From the NCBI RefSeq assembly GCF_001677885.1, contig NZ_LOCQ01000056.1, positions 1 to 64,000 of the forward strand: a DNA stretch of 64,000 nucleotides, written 5' to 3'. Origin of the DNA: Janthinobacterium psychrotolerans. GTDB taxonomy: Bacteria; Pseudomonadota; Gammaproteobacteria; Burkholderiales; Burkholderiaceae_D. The notes beneath the pieces are model-generated. The model had not been told where the DNA came from. It searched no databases and was given only the letters and a program-made list of their open reading frames with translations. Every line of letters starts with the position of its first letter. The stretch's first letter is position 1. Position numbers and translations under genes: made by a program. Positions 1-8,654 of this stretch are shown piece after piece.

Positions 1-382
1 GCATCGAGCGCTTGAGCTGCCTGGCGAAGCGGCGGTAGTTTTCGCAGAACTGCGTGTAGCCGTAGGTCTGGCGATCGGCATAGTCGGCGCGGTGCTCCTC
101 CCACAGCAGCATCAACGTCATGCCCTTGCGGCGCAGTTCCTGGTGCAGGTAGCCGTAGTCGGGCTGCACGTGCTCTCGCGGGCGTTCCGGCGCAACGAGC
201 AGGCGCCTCTCCAGCGCCGCCTCATCAATCCCCTGGACCGTCGCCCAATCCAGGCCCGCCGCTGCGGCCAGGCCAAGGTACTTGGTCACGGCAGCCTTCG
301 ACATGCCCAGTGCAGCGGCGATCTGCCGGTGAGACAACTGGGCGTCGAGCTTCAGACGCAGGACATCTTTTATCTTACGCAT
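1..382 (-). CDS. istA: IS21-family transposase IstA, N-terminal part (cut by window edge)
   Basis: The first 127 codons of an IstA transposase, starting at the ATG at 382-380 and running off the left edge. The protein begins MRKIKDVLRLKLD. A helix-turn-helix follows at residues 15-34 (LSHRQIAAALGMSKAAVTK), which in IstA binds the element ends. After it comes the family stretch around residues 73-90 (DYGYLHQELRRKGMTLM) and a tyrosine-rich segment near YADRQTYGY. The DDE catalytic residues would lie outside the window. The gene reads away from the repeat array at 483-566, so that array is its own end. Its partner istB is not visible. Confidence 0.88.
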   Translation of the reverse strand, partial: MRKIKDVLRLKLDAQLSHRQIAAALGMSKAAVTKYLGLAAAAGLDWATVQGIDEAALERRLLVAPERPREHVQPDYGYLHQELRRKGMTLMLLWEEHRADYADRQTYGYTQFCENYRRFARQLKRSM

Positions 383-482
383 ATTGATCCTCGGTGCGGG
401 CACGCTATCTCCAGAAAAAAGCTGGAAGCGTACCCTCTCGGTTGCTATATGCGTAACATCATCTCGGCGTGCTACGACACCG

Positions 483-566
483 TTCCGGTATCGTGACCGG
501 CCATTCCGGTATCGTGCCCACTGATTCCGGTATCGTGACCAGTGATTCCGGTCACCCCATCAAACT
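483..566 (+). repeat. Terminal iteron array of the IS21-like element, 21-bp period
   Basis: Four units start at 483, 504, 525 and 546, exactly 21 bp apart. The first three share TTCCGGTATCGTG followed by ACC or CCC; the fourth keeps only TTCCGGT. The motif reads outward from istA. Repeated sites of this kind at an IS21 end are the expected transposase-binding sites. That role is inferred; the repeats are seen directly. Confidence 0.85.
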
Positions 567-1127
567 GGGCACGATGGACCGGAATGGGTGGGCGCGATGG
601 ACCGGAATCGCTGGGCACGATGGACCGGAATCAGTGGGCACGATGGACCGAAATACCCAGTGAATGTTTTTCAACGAGATGCGAGCCTCATGCACTACCC
701 CGCTTGCCGTTCGTTTAAAAATGAGAGCATCAATTTTCTGCTTGATCGCCGGGTTAGCAAGCATGAACGCTAGGAACGCACCTGCCCGCGCGCCACCAGC
801 TTCATGAGGCCCAACCGGCAAGTCCGCCTTGCGCTCGTAACTGCCTATTCTTTGACCAGTTATCAACGCTGTCCAGCCATAGGGTTTGCCATCACTGGCC
901 AAGGTGACGCAGCGGTTCAGTTGTCGAATGATGCAGTTCCTTGGTAGGCCAAGCTCCTCAGAAACGGCCGTAAGTTTTCCGGTCCGAATGTAAGCCTCAA
1001 TGGCAGACCGGTACTTCAGGAAGCGCATCCTGTCAGTATCACCAAGCGCCTCATCATCGACTACACGCCATTGCGAGGTGTCAGCCAGCTCTGGCGGCAG
1101 CGTTTTCGCTGTCCATTCCCTGTTCAT
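552..1127 (-). pseudogene. tnsB: TnsB/Mu-type transposase, 5' fragment fused to IS repeats
   Basis: Only about 156 native codons remain, roughly 1127 down to 659. The open frame then runs through the inverted repeat array and stops at 552. That gives an artificial tail in which SIVPTDSG recurs, encoded by the repeats. The native part (MNREWTAKTLPPELAD, then RFLKYRSAIEAYI and GLPRNCIIRQLNRC) resembles the amino-terminal DNA-binding region of TnsB/Mu-type transposases. The DDE domain is lost. It starts 7 bp after the tnsA-like stop, the normal tnsA-tnsB order. The family call rests mostly on this neighbour and is moderate; that the gene is broken is clear. Confidence 0.6.
567..658 (-). repeat. 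Facing iteron array, 23-bp period, same motif inverted
   Basis: Four units start at 567, 590, 613 and 636, exactly 23 bp apart, each GGG-C-(A/G)-CGATGGACCG(G/A)AAT. On the minus strand the unit reads ATTCCGGTCCATCGTGCCC. This is the 483-566 motif with two extra bases (CC) in the middle. The array faces the 483-566 array, as the ends of two neighbouring IS21 copies would. The body of the second element is absent: tnsB sequence begins right after the last unit. Confidence 0.85.
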
Positions 1128-2045
1128 AGATGCCTCATCTCAACTGGATGACGGTATGCAGCGACAGCGGCATTTCGTCGAGGTTCGAGACGTAGATACC
1201 GCGCTGGAGCTCTCCAAATGCTGCAGCGGCGTACAACCCGAACGAAGCCTCACCGAACATGGACTCGATTTGACCCAGCGTCAGCGAACTTTTGGATCGT
1301 AGAGCATGTCGAAGTTCGTCCTGGTATGCCGCCAGAGAACGGTCCCTAGCGGCGGCCATCCAGGCAATTGCTCTGCGCCAGTTGGCGAGCCGGATGGCAT
1401 TGCGGCGAATGGATTCCTCCGTCCACAATTTATACGCTACGCCCGCATACCTCGCTGCGGCGATGCGTTCGTTCAACTGGCGTGTTGCCGGGGATTGCTC
1501 ATCGCGTTCGCCGCCTGCGAAGCGTACCTGCCGCCATTCCACGCTGCCATCACTGTAAGTAATGATCGCGTCCACAGGTATCTCCAGCATTTGCCCGTTT
1601 AAAGAGAGGCTCTGCTTGGCGGGCTCATAGCTGCAGGACATTATGGTAGGGTCCGACTCAGTCAGTACGAAGTGGTCCCATTCGAGATCACTTCGAAGCA
1701 CCCAGTCACTTTGGCCGCGTGGGCTGTAGACGTACCATAGACTGTTGGGACCGACGCCGCGCTGTCCATAGGCTGCAGCAAGTTTGCCTCGAAATTGCGT
1801 ACCGAGCCGTGGGCCGCGTGCGTTCCTAGATGTCGTCGCCATAACCTTGCCATAATGAGCTGGCGCGGCATGGGTCGACGCGCAGACTATGCCTAATCAT
1901 AGGCAACGATAGTGTTATTGCAAGGGTAAGGCTGCAGTATTTTTGCCTGCCTTCCCGTGAAGTTTCATATTGATGTCGCCAAACCGAAAAGGCGCAAAAT
2001 CATGTCGCAGTTGAACGACATTAACACGGTGCGAATTTGAACACA
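659..2045 (-). mobile_element. Remnant of a Tn7-like transposon (one end, tnsA, broken tnsB)
   Basis: A tnsA-like gene (1135-1842) followed by a truncated tnsB-like gene, both reading inward from a probable transposon end. Tn7-like elements keep tnsA and tnsB next to one end in this order. The left limit is where IS21-type repeats replace tnsB. The right limit near 2045 is inferred from a terminal TGT on the minus strand and CGACAT repeats inside it. No other tns gene, target-site duplication or opposite end is visible. Confidence 0.5.
1135..1842 (-). CDS. tnsA: TnsA-like transposon endonuclease
   Basis: A 235-residue protein resembling TnsA, the restriction-endonuclease-fold subunit that cuts the 5' ends of Tn7-like transposons while TnsB cuts the 3' ends. 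An acidic residue E54 (RSDLEWDHF), D91 (IPVDAIITY) and a Q105-V-R107 pair (VEWRQVRF) are spaced like the catalytic E, D and Q-x-K of Tn7 TnsA, with Arg in place of Lys. A helix rich in Arg follows (TEESIRRNAIRLANW). The carboxyl end has the winged-helix-like stretch RGIYVSNLDEMPLSLHT, typical of TnsA C-termini. It lies directly upstream of the tnsB-like fragment. Assignment is from remembered family features without a profile search. The Lys-to-Arg change leaves its activity uncertain. Confidence 0.68.
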   Translation of the reverse strand: MATTSRNARGPRLGTQFRGKLAAAYGQRGVGPNSLWYVYSPRGQSDWVLRSDLEWDHFVLTESDPTIMSCSYEPAKQSLSLNGQMLEIPVDAIITYSDGSVEWRQVRFAGGERDEQSPATRQLNERIAAARYAGVAYKLWTEESIRRNAIRLANWRRAIAWMAAARDRSLAAYQDELRHALRSKSSLTLGQIESMFGEASFGLYAAAAFGELQRGIYVSNLDEMPLSLHTVIQLR

Positions 2046-2156
2046 TTAGAGAGAACGATGGATGCGAGAGGAACCCCTCATTTATGTCGGCGTACTCCAG
2101 CGGCCCCTCCATTCAATGCAGGATGGAAAGACCGTCCACGTCACGACAAAAAGCGC
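1843..2156. other. Gene-free stretch holding the probable Tn7-like transposon end
   Basis: 314 bases between the tnsA-like start and the end of the next kinase. Read on the minus strand from 2045, the sequence opens TGTGTTCAAATTCGCACC. It then shows ATGTCG/CGACAT inverted hexamers (around 2012-1993) and a second CGACAT near 1975. These short repeats could be TnsB-binding sites inside the transposon end. From 2046 to 2156 I see no gene or clear signal. The boundary is an inference. Confidence 0.35.
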
Positions 2157-4079
2157 TCAAGATCGCTCTTTGCCATCGGTTGCGTTCAAGGTCAGCGAGA
2201 AGGCGCTGCCGAGCCCTGCTCCTGCACTGTGTGCCACGACCTGGCCACCGTGCAGGGCGACGATTTCCCTTACCAGCGCCAGGCCGATGCCCAGCCCTCC
2301 CTGGGCCCGGTCCATCGAGCGTTCAGCCTGGACGAACAGGTCGAAGACATGGGGCAACAGGCGCGCATCGATGCCGATGCCATTGTCGCGTACCTCGATT
2401 GAGACGACCGCACCGCGGCGCGCGATCAACAGCTCGATACGGCCGCCATGTGGCGTATATTTTGCCGCGTTGTTCAATAAATTGACGAGCACTTGCGTCA
2501 GGCGGACCGCGTCACCGACGATCAAGGCGCCGCCGGCAGTGCCTTGCATCGTAAATGCGTGGTGATGGGCCGCAATGAGGGGCTGCGATTGTTCCACCGC
2601 GTCAGCGATGATCGCCATCGGATCGATTACCGCCGTGTCGAGCTGGATCAGGCCATGGGTGACGCGCGAGACGTCCAGCAAACTGTTCACCAGCGACGTC
2701 AGGTGCCGCACCTGGCGGCCGATTACCTGGGCCGACCTGCGCACCAGTTGTTCATCGTGCGCTTTCAGCTCCAGCAGGTAGGCGGCGGACGTGATGGGCG
2801 CCAGTGGATTGCGCAGTTCGTGCGCCAGCATGGCCAGGAATTCGTCCTTGCGCCGGTCCTGCTCCTGCAATGAACAATACAGCTTGGCATTTTCGAACCC
2901 GGTGCAGGCGATCGAGGCCAGTTGCAGCAGGATGGCTTCGTCCTCGACCGTAAAATCGCCTTCAATCTTGCCCTCTGCTTCGATCAAGCCGATTTGCTTG
3001 CCGGCGCGGTCGATCAGTGCGACAGACAGCCGGCCTGGCTGTGGCGGTTTTTCGGCGTATTTTTCCGAAGCCGACATCGCGGTCTTCACCATCGCGCCGG
3101 TGCCCGCCTCTGCCAGCGAGACGGCCGCCTGGTGAACCTGCAGGATGTCGCGCACTTCGGCCACCAGCGTCCTGGAAATGTCTTCAAACGAGAGCACCTT
3201 GTGCAAGGTGCGCGCTGCGTGCGCAACTTTGCCAAGCATCAAGCTTGTACGCTGCTCGTGATCGAGTCTCTGCGCCAGCGCCTGTTCAGCCATGACCATG
3301 TCGTGGATATCGGTATTGGCGCCTATCCATTCACGTACCGACCCGTCGGTTGCCAGGATGGGAACGCCCTTGACGGCGGTCCAGCGGTAGCGACCGTCCG
3401 GACAGCGTATCCGGTAATTGGTCTCGAACACGGAACGCGCCGCGACGCAAGCTTGCCACAGCGCCCCGGTCGGCGCACGGTCGTCCGGATGCAAGGCGTC
3501 GAGCCAGCCGAGCTCCTTCCATTGATCATAGGTCTGTCCGGTGAAGGCGCGCCAGGAAGGCGAATCCTCGAGAACCCGGCCGTCCGGCGTGTTGGTCCAC
3601 ACGATCTGGGACGTTGCCATCACGAGCGAGCGAAAACGTTCTTCGCGCAAGCGCAGCGCGCTTTCGTTTTCCACCCGCTCGGTGATATCTTCATGCATCA
3701 GCATCACCTCGAGCACCTTGCCCTCGCCATCCTTGATCGGATGCGCGCGCGCCGTCACCCAGCGTGCCGGTCCGTCGCCCCCCAAAGCGGCGACGTCATA
3801 GCGGGCGGAAGGGATTTCGACCGATTCACCGGCAAATGCCCGCTGCAGCAATACCGCGATACCGCTCTGCACCAGTTGCGGATCGGTCAGCACGTTGTAG
3901 CCGGCGCTGAAAACCAGGTCGTTCAGCGCCGTCCCTTCGTAAATTTGCCAAAGCTCATGCCAAGCCTTGTTCACCCGTATCGTGCGCCCGTCCGGCGCCA
4001 GGATCTGGATGCTGACCGGGGCCTGCTCAAACAGTTCCTGGTACCGGTGCAAGGCTAATTGGGAAGTGGCATTGGGCAT
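2157..4079 (-). CDS. PAS-PAS-GAF sensor histidine kinase
   Basis: A 640-residue kinase without a clear membrane segment, so probably cytoplasmic. Two PAS domains (about residues 12-125 and 140-262, the second ending in a PAC stretch REWIGANTDI) precede a GAF-like domain (about 275-395). The HisKA domain has H420 in LAMLAHELRNPLAPI. The HATPase domain carries the N box NLLNNAAKYT and G box GGLGIGLAL. There is no receiver, so the partner regulator must be elsewhere. Ligand unknown. The last codons lie about 110 bp from the inferred transposon end, and the carboxyl terminus looks complete (SAFSLTLNATDGKERS). The start ATG is at 4079-4077. Confidence 0.88.
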   Translation of the reverse strand: MPNATSQLALHRYQELFEQAPVSIQILAPDGRTIRVNKAWHELWQIYEGTALNDLVFSAGYNVLTDPQLVQSGIAVLLQRAFAGESVEIPSARYDVAALGGDGPARWVTARAHPIKDGEGKVLEVMLMHEDITERVENESALRLREERFRSLVMATSQIVWTNTPDGRVLEDSPSWRAFTGQTYDQWKELGWLDALHPDDRAPTGALWQACVAARSVFETNYRIRCPDGRYRWTAVKGVPILATDGSVREWIGANTDIHDMVMAEQALAQRLDHEQRTSLMLGKVAHAARTLHKVLSFEDISRTLVAEVRDILQVHQAAVSLAEAGTGAMVKTAMSASEKYAEKPPQPGRLSVALIDRAGKQIGLIEAEGKIEGDFTVEDEAILLQLASIACTGFENAKLYCSLQEQDRRKDEFLAMLAHELRNPLAPITSAAYLLELKAHDEQLVRRSAQVIGRQVRHLTSLVNSLLDVSRVTHGLIQLDTAVIDPMAIIADAVEQSQPLIAAHHHAFTMQGTAGGALIVGDAVRLTQVLVNLLNNAAKYTPHGGRIELLIARRGAVVSIEVRDNGIGIDARLLPHVFDLFVQAERSMDRAQGGLGIGLALVREIVALHGGQVVAHSAGAGLGSAFSLTLNATDGKERS

Positions 4080-4203
4080 GGCGCAGGTCTTTCATGGCAG
4101 GGGCTGCATGATGTCATAGTTTGGCCGCTTGAGTGTTGCTAAACAGCATTAACTGCCGCCGCTCGAACCGGCGATGGCTGCGCGTCATCTCGCCATGCCG
4201 GGG

Positions 4204-4839
4204 CTAAGCGCCGCCCTCTTCCGCCACCGCCAGCCGCACCCTCAGATCGACCATTTCCTGCTCCAGCTCCGCCAGCCGCGCCCGCAGCGGCGCCACCGCC
4301 GTGCTCACTTCCTGCTCGGTATGGCGCGGCGTGATGTGCTGCGGACAGTTCCAGTCGAACGCCTGCAGCCGCAGCCGGTAGACGCGCTCTATCTTTGCAC
4401 CGTAGGCCGGATCGGTCACCTGCACCGTCAATGCCGGGTCGGCGCCTGGCGCCAGTATCTCGACGTGCAGGTAGATTTTCAGGCGTGCGCGGCGGGTGTA
4501 GTCCATCAGGAACAGGCAGGCGCGGTCGTTGGCGGCCAGGTTGCCGGTGCTGATGTACTGGCGGTTGCCACGGTAATCGGCAAAGGCCAGGGTCTGATCG
4601 TCGATCAGTTTCAGAAAACCGGGCGGGCCGCCACGGTGCTGGAGGTAGGGCCAGCCTGTTTCGGACACCGTTGCCATATAGAAGCTGTCACGCCCGGCAA
4701 TGAAAGCCGCTTCGTTGCCGGTAAAGCGGTCGAACTCGCGGTGGCCCTTGAAGTCCCGCCAGGCGTGGTCGGCGCCCATGGCCGCTTGCGCGGCGCGCAC
4801 GCTCGGGGTGATGGCGATATCGAGAAATCCGTAGGACAT
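4204..4839 (-). CDS. Pyridoxamine 5'-phosphate oxidase-like flavoprotein
   Basis: A 211-residue protein with the split-barrel fold of the pyridoxamine-phosphate oxidase family, likely FMN-binding. Typical segments are DSFYMATVSETGWPYLQHRG, the GFLKLIDDQTLAFADYRGN strand pair and the basic RARLKIYLHVEIL region. The last 40 residues are a predicted coiled coil (LRARLAELEQEMVDLRVRL), an add-on that the minimal family members lack. Members of this subgroup are usually annotated only as PNPOx family, and substrate cannot be read from sequence. It is a single gene flanked by gaps of over 120 bp on both sides. Confidence 0.8.
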   Translation of the reverse strand: MSYGFLDIAITPSVRAAQAAMGADHAWRDFKGHREFDRFTGNEAAFIAGRDSFYMATVSETGWPYLQHRGGPPGFLKLIDDQTLAFADYRGNRQYISTGNLAANDRACLFLMDYTRRARLKIYLHVEILAPGADPALTVQVTDPAYGAKIERVYRLRLQAFDWNCPQHITPRHTEQEVSTAVAPLRARLAELEQEMVDLRVRLAVAEEGGA

Positions 4840-4971
4840 GGCAGCCTTTCGCAGGGGAAAGCGCCAACCCTGGCGCGACTGGCCGCATTATCCACCGTTT
4901 CAGCTCGCGCTGCTTGCGCCAGCCCCCGATAATCCGTATCGCCGCGCGCGCCCTTTCCCGGCGTGGCCAAA

Positions 4972-6774
4972 TCAAGCCTCCATCTTGAACCCGCCCACGA
5001 TCACCGCCAGATTGGTCGCCTGGTCCTGCAGCGATTGCGCGGCGGCGGCGGCTTCTTCCACCAGGGCCGCGTTTTGCTGGGTGGCCTGGTCCATATGCGT
5101 GATGGCGCGGTTGATTTCTTCGATGCCGGTGTTCTGCTCGGCGCTGGCGCCGGCGATTTCGCTGACGATGGTGCTGACGTTCTTGACGCTGCCGACGATT
5201 TCCAGCATGGTCTGGCCGGCTTTTTCGACCAGTACGCCGCCGTCCGTGATTTTCGATACCGACGAGTCGATCAGCACCTTGATCTCTTTCGCCGCCTGGG
5301 CGCTGCGTTGCGCCAGGCTGCGCACTTCGGAAGCGACCACCGCGAAACCACGGCCCTGCTCGCCCGCACGCGCCGCTTCCACGGCCGCATTCAGGGCCAG
5401 GATATTGGTCTGGAACGCAATCCCGTCGATCACGCCGATAATGTCGACGATCTGGCGCGAGGACTGGTTGATCGCTTCCATGGTGCTGACCACGTTGCCG
5501 ACCACGGCACCGCCCTGCTCCGCGACGCTCGACGCGTCGAGCGCCAGGCGGTTGGCCTTGCGCGCGTTGTCGGCGTTCTGCTTCACGGTGGCGGTGAGCT
5601 GTTCCATGGCAGAGGCGGTTTCTTCCAGCGCGCCGGCCTGCTGTTCGGTGCGGCCGGACAGGTCGAGGTTGCCGCTGGCGATTTCGGACGACGAGACTTT
5701 GACGGCCTCGCTGGTGCGGCGAATTTCCAGCAAAATAGCCGTGATCTTGTGCACGAACACATTGAACGAGCGCGCGATCTGGCTCACTTCGTCCTGGCCG
5801 TCTTCAGGCAGGCGCATGGTCAGGTCGCCGTTGCCCGAACCGATGCTGTCCATGGCGTTGCGCACCTGCGACAGGCGGCGGAAGGCGGCGGCGGTGACCA
5901 TGCCGAGGATCAGCGCGGCCAGCGCGGCCACCAGCACGATGGCGACCAGCGCCGATTGCGTGGCGCGGCGCATGCCGGCGTTGACATCGGCCTTGTCCAT
6001 CGCCAGCATCAGGGTCCATTCCGTGCCCTTGATCGGCACGCCCTGCACCAGCTTGGCCGCGCCGTTCAGCTGCAGTTCGGTCTTGGCGTCGCTGCCACCC
6101 AGGGCAAGCAGGCGCTCTGGCGTCAGTTCGGCATTCCATTCCTTGGCCGGCTTGTTGATCCATTGCGCGTCGGGGTGGGCCAGCATCATGCCGTCGCGGT
6201 CGACCAGGAAGGCGAAGCTGGCCGGCGTCGGACGCACGGCCTTGACCACGCTGCTCACGCCGTCGAGGAACATGGCCGCCGCCACCACGCCCTGCAAGGC
6301 GCCGTCCTGCTTGACCTGGGCCGTGAACGACACCATCGGCTTCTTGGTCAGCACGTCGGTGTAGGGCTTGGTGAGCACGGGTGCGCCGGCCTTGACCGAT
6401 TGCTGGTACCACGAGCGGCCGGTCGGATCGTAGCCGGGCGGCAGTCCTTCCGGGTTGGAGGTAAACGCGGTCTTGTCCTGCTTGCCGAAGGTGGTCACAT
6501 AAAAGCCGCCGCTTTTTTGCAGCTGCTTGATGACGAACAGCGGGTCGGCCTGCAGCACGCCTTCGGCCGCGGCGGCCGTCATGCTGGCGCGCGCGGCCAC
6601 CCATTCATTGATGGCGGAGGCGTAGCCGTCGGCGATGGAGCGGGAATTCTGGTCGATGGCGCGGTCGTTCGAGGCCGTGACGATAACATACGAGACCGCG
6701 CCCACCAGGCCAAGGCTCAGCAGTAGCAGCGAAATACTGAAAAATAAAATGCGCGTTCTGATCGATGAAAACAT
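4972..6774 (-). CDS. Methyl-accepting chemotaxis protein with dCache sensor
   Basis: A 600-residue chemoreceptor. One membrane segment lies near residues 9-31, followed by a periplasmic double-Cache domain (about 35-275), a second membrane segment (about 283-305), HAMP, and a cytoplasmic signalling domain. The signalling hairpin contains [20 protein letters not shown] and [17 protein letters not shown], where CheA and CheW dock. The sensor has the Y..R.WY...Y.D pattern of amino-acid dCache receptors ([22 protein letters not shown]). The family GVVGxDI strand reads GVVAAAM here, so the key Asp is absent. No carboxy-terminal pentapeptide for CheR/CheB is present (the end is GGFKMEA). No che genes are nearby. 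Adaptation probably depends on other receptors. Confidence 0.93.
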   Translation of the reverse strand: MFSSIRTRILFFSISLLLLSLGLVGAVSYVIVTASNDRAIDQNSRSIADGYASAINEWVAARASMTAAAAEGVLQADPLFVIKQLQKSGGFYVTTFGKQDKTAFTSNPEGLPPGYDPTGRSWYQQSVKAGAPVLTKPYTDVLTKKPMVSFTAQVKQDGALQGVVAAAMFLDGVSSVVKAVRPTPASFAFLVDRDGMMLAHPDAQWINKPAKEWNAELTPERLLALGGSDAKTELQLNGAAKLVQGVPIKGTEWTLMLAMDKADVNAGMRRATQSALVAIVLVAALAALILGMVTAAAFRRLSQVRNAMDSIGSGNGDLTMRLPEDGQDEVSQIARSFNVFVHKITAILLEIRRTSEAVKVSSSEIASGNLDLSGRTEQQAGALEETASAMEQLTATVKQNADNARKANRLALDASSVAEQGGAVVGNVVSTMEAINQSSRQIVDIIGVIDGIAFQTNILALNAAVEAARAGEQGRGFAVVASEVRSLAQRSAQAAKEIKVLIDSSVSKITDGGVLVEKAGQTMLEIVGSVKNVSTIVSEIAGASAEQNTGIEEINRAITHMDQATQQNAALVEEAAAAAQSLQDQATNLAVIVGGFKMEA

Positions 6775-7085
6775 GGCTATCTATCCTGTCATTGTGTGTC
6801 GTTACGTCCCGGCCGCCTCTGCGGCCCGCCATCCCGACCATGTCGTTGTCCGATATATGCAAGGCAAACAGCGAAACTGATGTGTTCCCTTGATCATCGA
6901 CGTTAACATTGGGAAACTTATCGTAACGGATACTTATCATCAGCCGAAAGGGCCGTTTCAAAATATTCAGCCTCGCTACCACAGTTACCGGCATGCACAG
7001 GACGCCAGCCTGAGGGCGGGCTCTCATTTCCGTGGCCAAACTGCTACACTACGGGTAACTATGATCTTTCTACTCTCACTCGCAC
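6775..7085. other. Divergent intergenic region between the chemoreceptor and kaiC-like genes
   Basis: 311 bases separating two genes that point away from each other, so both promoters should lie here. I see no Shine-Dalgarno sequence in front of the kaiC-like ATG at 7086 (the preceding bases are CTACTCTCACTCGCAC). A TACACT hexamer near 7045 could be a -10 box. I could not find a convincing flagellar sigma-28 promoter for the chemoreceptor. No small ORF or hairpin stands out. Confidence 0.4.
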
Positions 7086-8654
7086 ATGAATAACGTGGAA
7101 CCGCTGGTCAGGACCGGGATTGCCGGGCTCGATGAAATCCTTTTCGGCGGCATTCCGCGCCATAACAACATCATCGTCGAAGGCGCGCCAGGGGCCGGCA
7201 AGACGACCCTGGGCCTGGGCTTTATCCATGCGGGCGCGGCGCAATTCAACGAGCCTGGCGTGATCGTCTCGTTCGAACTGGACGAAACCAAGCTGCTGCG
7301 CGACGCGGCCGGCTTTGGCTGGAACCTGCAGGAGCAGATCGACCGCGGCCTGATCAAGATCGTGCAGACCAGCCCGGCCGTGCTGCTGTCCGAGTTCCGC
7401 AATACCGATGGCGCTTTTTCCACCGCCCTGCGCACCATGGGCGCCAAACGCCTCCTGATCGATGGCCTCACGCCGATGCGGCTGTACGCCGAGGCGCACG
7501 ACCTGGCGTTTCGCGAAGACGTGCATGTGCTGATCGAGGGCCTGAACCGCCTGGGCGTGACCACCATGGTGACCGCCGAGCGCGATGAATCGATCGCCGC
7601 GCCGGCGCACGAGCGCTTCGTGTTCGACACGATCATCGAGTTGTCGCGCGCCGAGCAGCGCCGCCGTGTCGAGCGCCGCCTGACGGTGGCCAAGTCGCGC
7701 GGCCAGGATTTTATCGCCGGCAGCCATACCATGCGCATCGAAGCGCACCAGGGCATCCATGTGTACCGCCGCGCGCAGTCGCGTCCGGTGCTGCTGAACG
7801 ACCAGCCGACCTCGGACAAGCGCATCTCTGTCGGCGCCCCGGCCATCGACGTGCTGATGGACGGCGGCCTGTACGAAGGCTCGGTGACCATGGTCAGCGG
7901 CATTTCCGGCACCGGCAAGACGGTGCTGTCGGTGCAATTCCTGACGGCCGCCGTCAAGGCCGGCCACAAGACCTTGCTGGTCACGCTGGACGAACACCCG
8001 CGCCAGCTGGCCCGCAACGCCGCCTCGCTGGGTTTTGACCTCGGCGGCATGCAGGAACGCGGCGAATTGTTCCTGCTGTACGAGTCGCCGCTGGAGCTGG
8101 AGCTGGACGTGCACTTCGACCGCGTGATCAAGCTGGTCGAGCACGAAGGCATCGACTGCATCGTCTTCGATTCGATCGCCGTCTACGAGATGGCCAGCCG
8201 CACGGAGGTGGCCGATTACCTGTATGCACTGGCGACGCACTTCAAGAACCGGCTGGCAACGGTGTTCTTCAACTATGAAAGCCCGGAACTGCTGGGGCTG
8301 TCGCAGATCAGCGAAGAACTCAAGGGCTCGCACCTGGTCGACAATATCATCCTGCTCAACTATGTCGAGATCTCGACCGTGCTGCGCCGCGCCATTGCGA
8401 TACCCAAAGTGCGCGGCAGCCGCAACCTGCAGGTCACGCGCGAATACGTGATCGCCGCTGGCGGCCTGGCCCTGCTCGACGAAGACTGCACCGAACTGGC
8501 GCGCGCCAACGCCGTGCCGCAACTGCCGTTCTCGGCGTATTCGAGCCTGCTGTCACGCTCGCCCACGCGCCAGAGTCCGGCCATCGAATCGGCCGTCGTC
8601 AATGGCGAGGACCTGCCCGACTCGGTGGTGCTGCCGCAACAAGAGACTTCGTGA
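7086..8654 (+). CDS. KaiC-like double-domain ATPase (RecA/RAD55 superfamily)
   Basis: A 522-residue protein with two tandem KaiC domains. Domain 1 has the P loop GAPGAGKTTLG (K39) and Walker-B-like RLLIDGLTPMR. Domain 2 has GISGTGKTVLS (K278) and DCIVFDSIAVYEM. Length and layout match non-cyanobacterial KaiC homologues, which act as ATP-dependent signalling scaffolds, often beside histidine kinases. No kaiA or kaiB gene is visible, so a true circadian role is not implied. Its stop overlaps the start of the following kinase (GTGA at 8651-8654), which suggests coupled translation and a shared pathway. No ribosome binding site is visible at the ATG. Confidence 0.9.
   Translation: MNNVEPLVRTGIAGLDEILFGGIPRHNNIIVEGAPGAGKTTLGLGFIHAGAAQFNEPGVIVSFELDETKLLRDAAGFGWNLQEQIDRGLIKIVQTSPAVLLSEFRNTDGAFSTALRTMGAKRLLIDGLTPMRLYAEAHDLAFREDVHVLIEGLNRLGVTTMVTAERDESIAAPAHERFVFDTIIELSRAEQRRRVERRLTVAKSRGQDFIAGSHTMRIEAHQGIHVYRRAQSRPVLLNDQPTSDKRISVGAPAIDVLMDGGLYEGSVTMVSGISGTGKTVLSVQFLTAAVKAGHKTLLVTLDEHPRQLARNAASLGFDLGGMQERGELFLLYESPLELELDVHFDRVIKLVEHEGIDCIVFDSIAVYEMASRTEVADYLYALATHFKNRLATVFFNYESPELLGLSQISEELKGSHLVDNIILLNYVEISTVLRRAIAIPKVRGSRNLQVTREYVIAAGGLALLDEDCTELARANAVPQLPFSAYSSLLSRSPTRQSPAIESAVVNGEDLPDSVVLPQQETS

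Larger units (their letters stand above)
1..566 (-). mobile_element. IS21-family insertion sequence, one end (partial)
   Basis: This is the end of an IS21-like element whose body continues past the left edge. It consists of the 5' part of istA (1-382), a short leader, and a terminal array of 21-bp repeats (483-566). IS21 elements carry repeated transposase-binding sites at both ends and transcribe istA inward from one of them, which matches this layout. The exact outer terminus is not certain. I place it near 566, where a facing array of the same motif begins. Confidence 0.7.

Noticed and set aside
483-658. CRISPR array
   Set aside because: Repeats are short, adjacent without true spacers, and split into two opposed sets with different periods next to a transposase.
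469-663. 64-codon plus-strand frame across the iteron arrays
   Set aside because: Its repetitive product (SGIVTSDSG-like, then MDRNGWARWTG-like) comes only from the DNA repeats.
4963-6726. 587-codon open frame antisense to the chemoreceptor
   Set aside because: The minus strand encodes an unmistakable methyl-accepting protein, and the plus frame has no motif.
7086-8654. A cyanobacterial-type circadian clock
   Set aside because: Only a KaiC-like gene is present; no kaiA or kaiB is visible, and such homologues are common in signalling roles.
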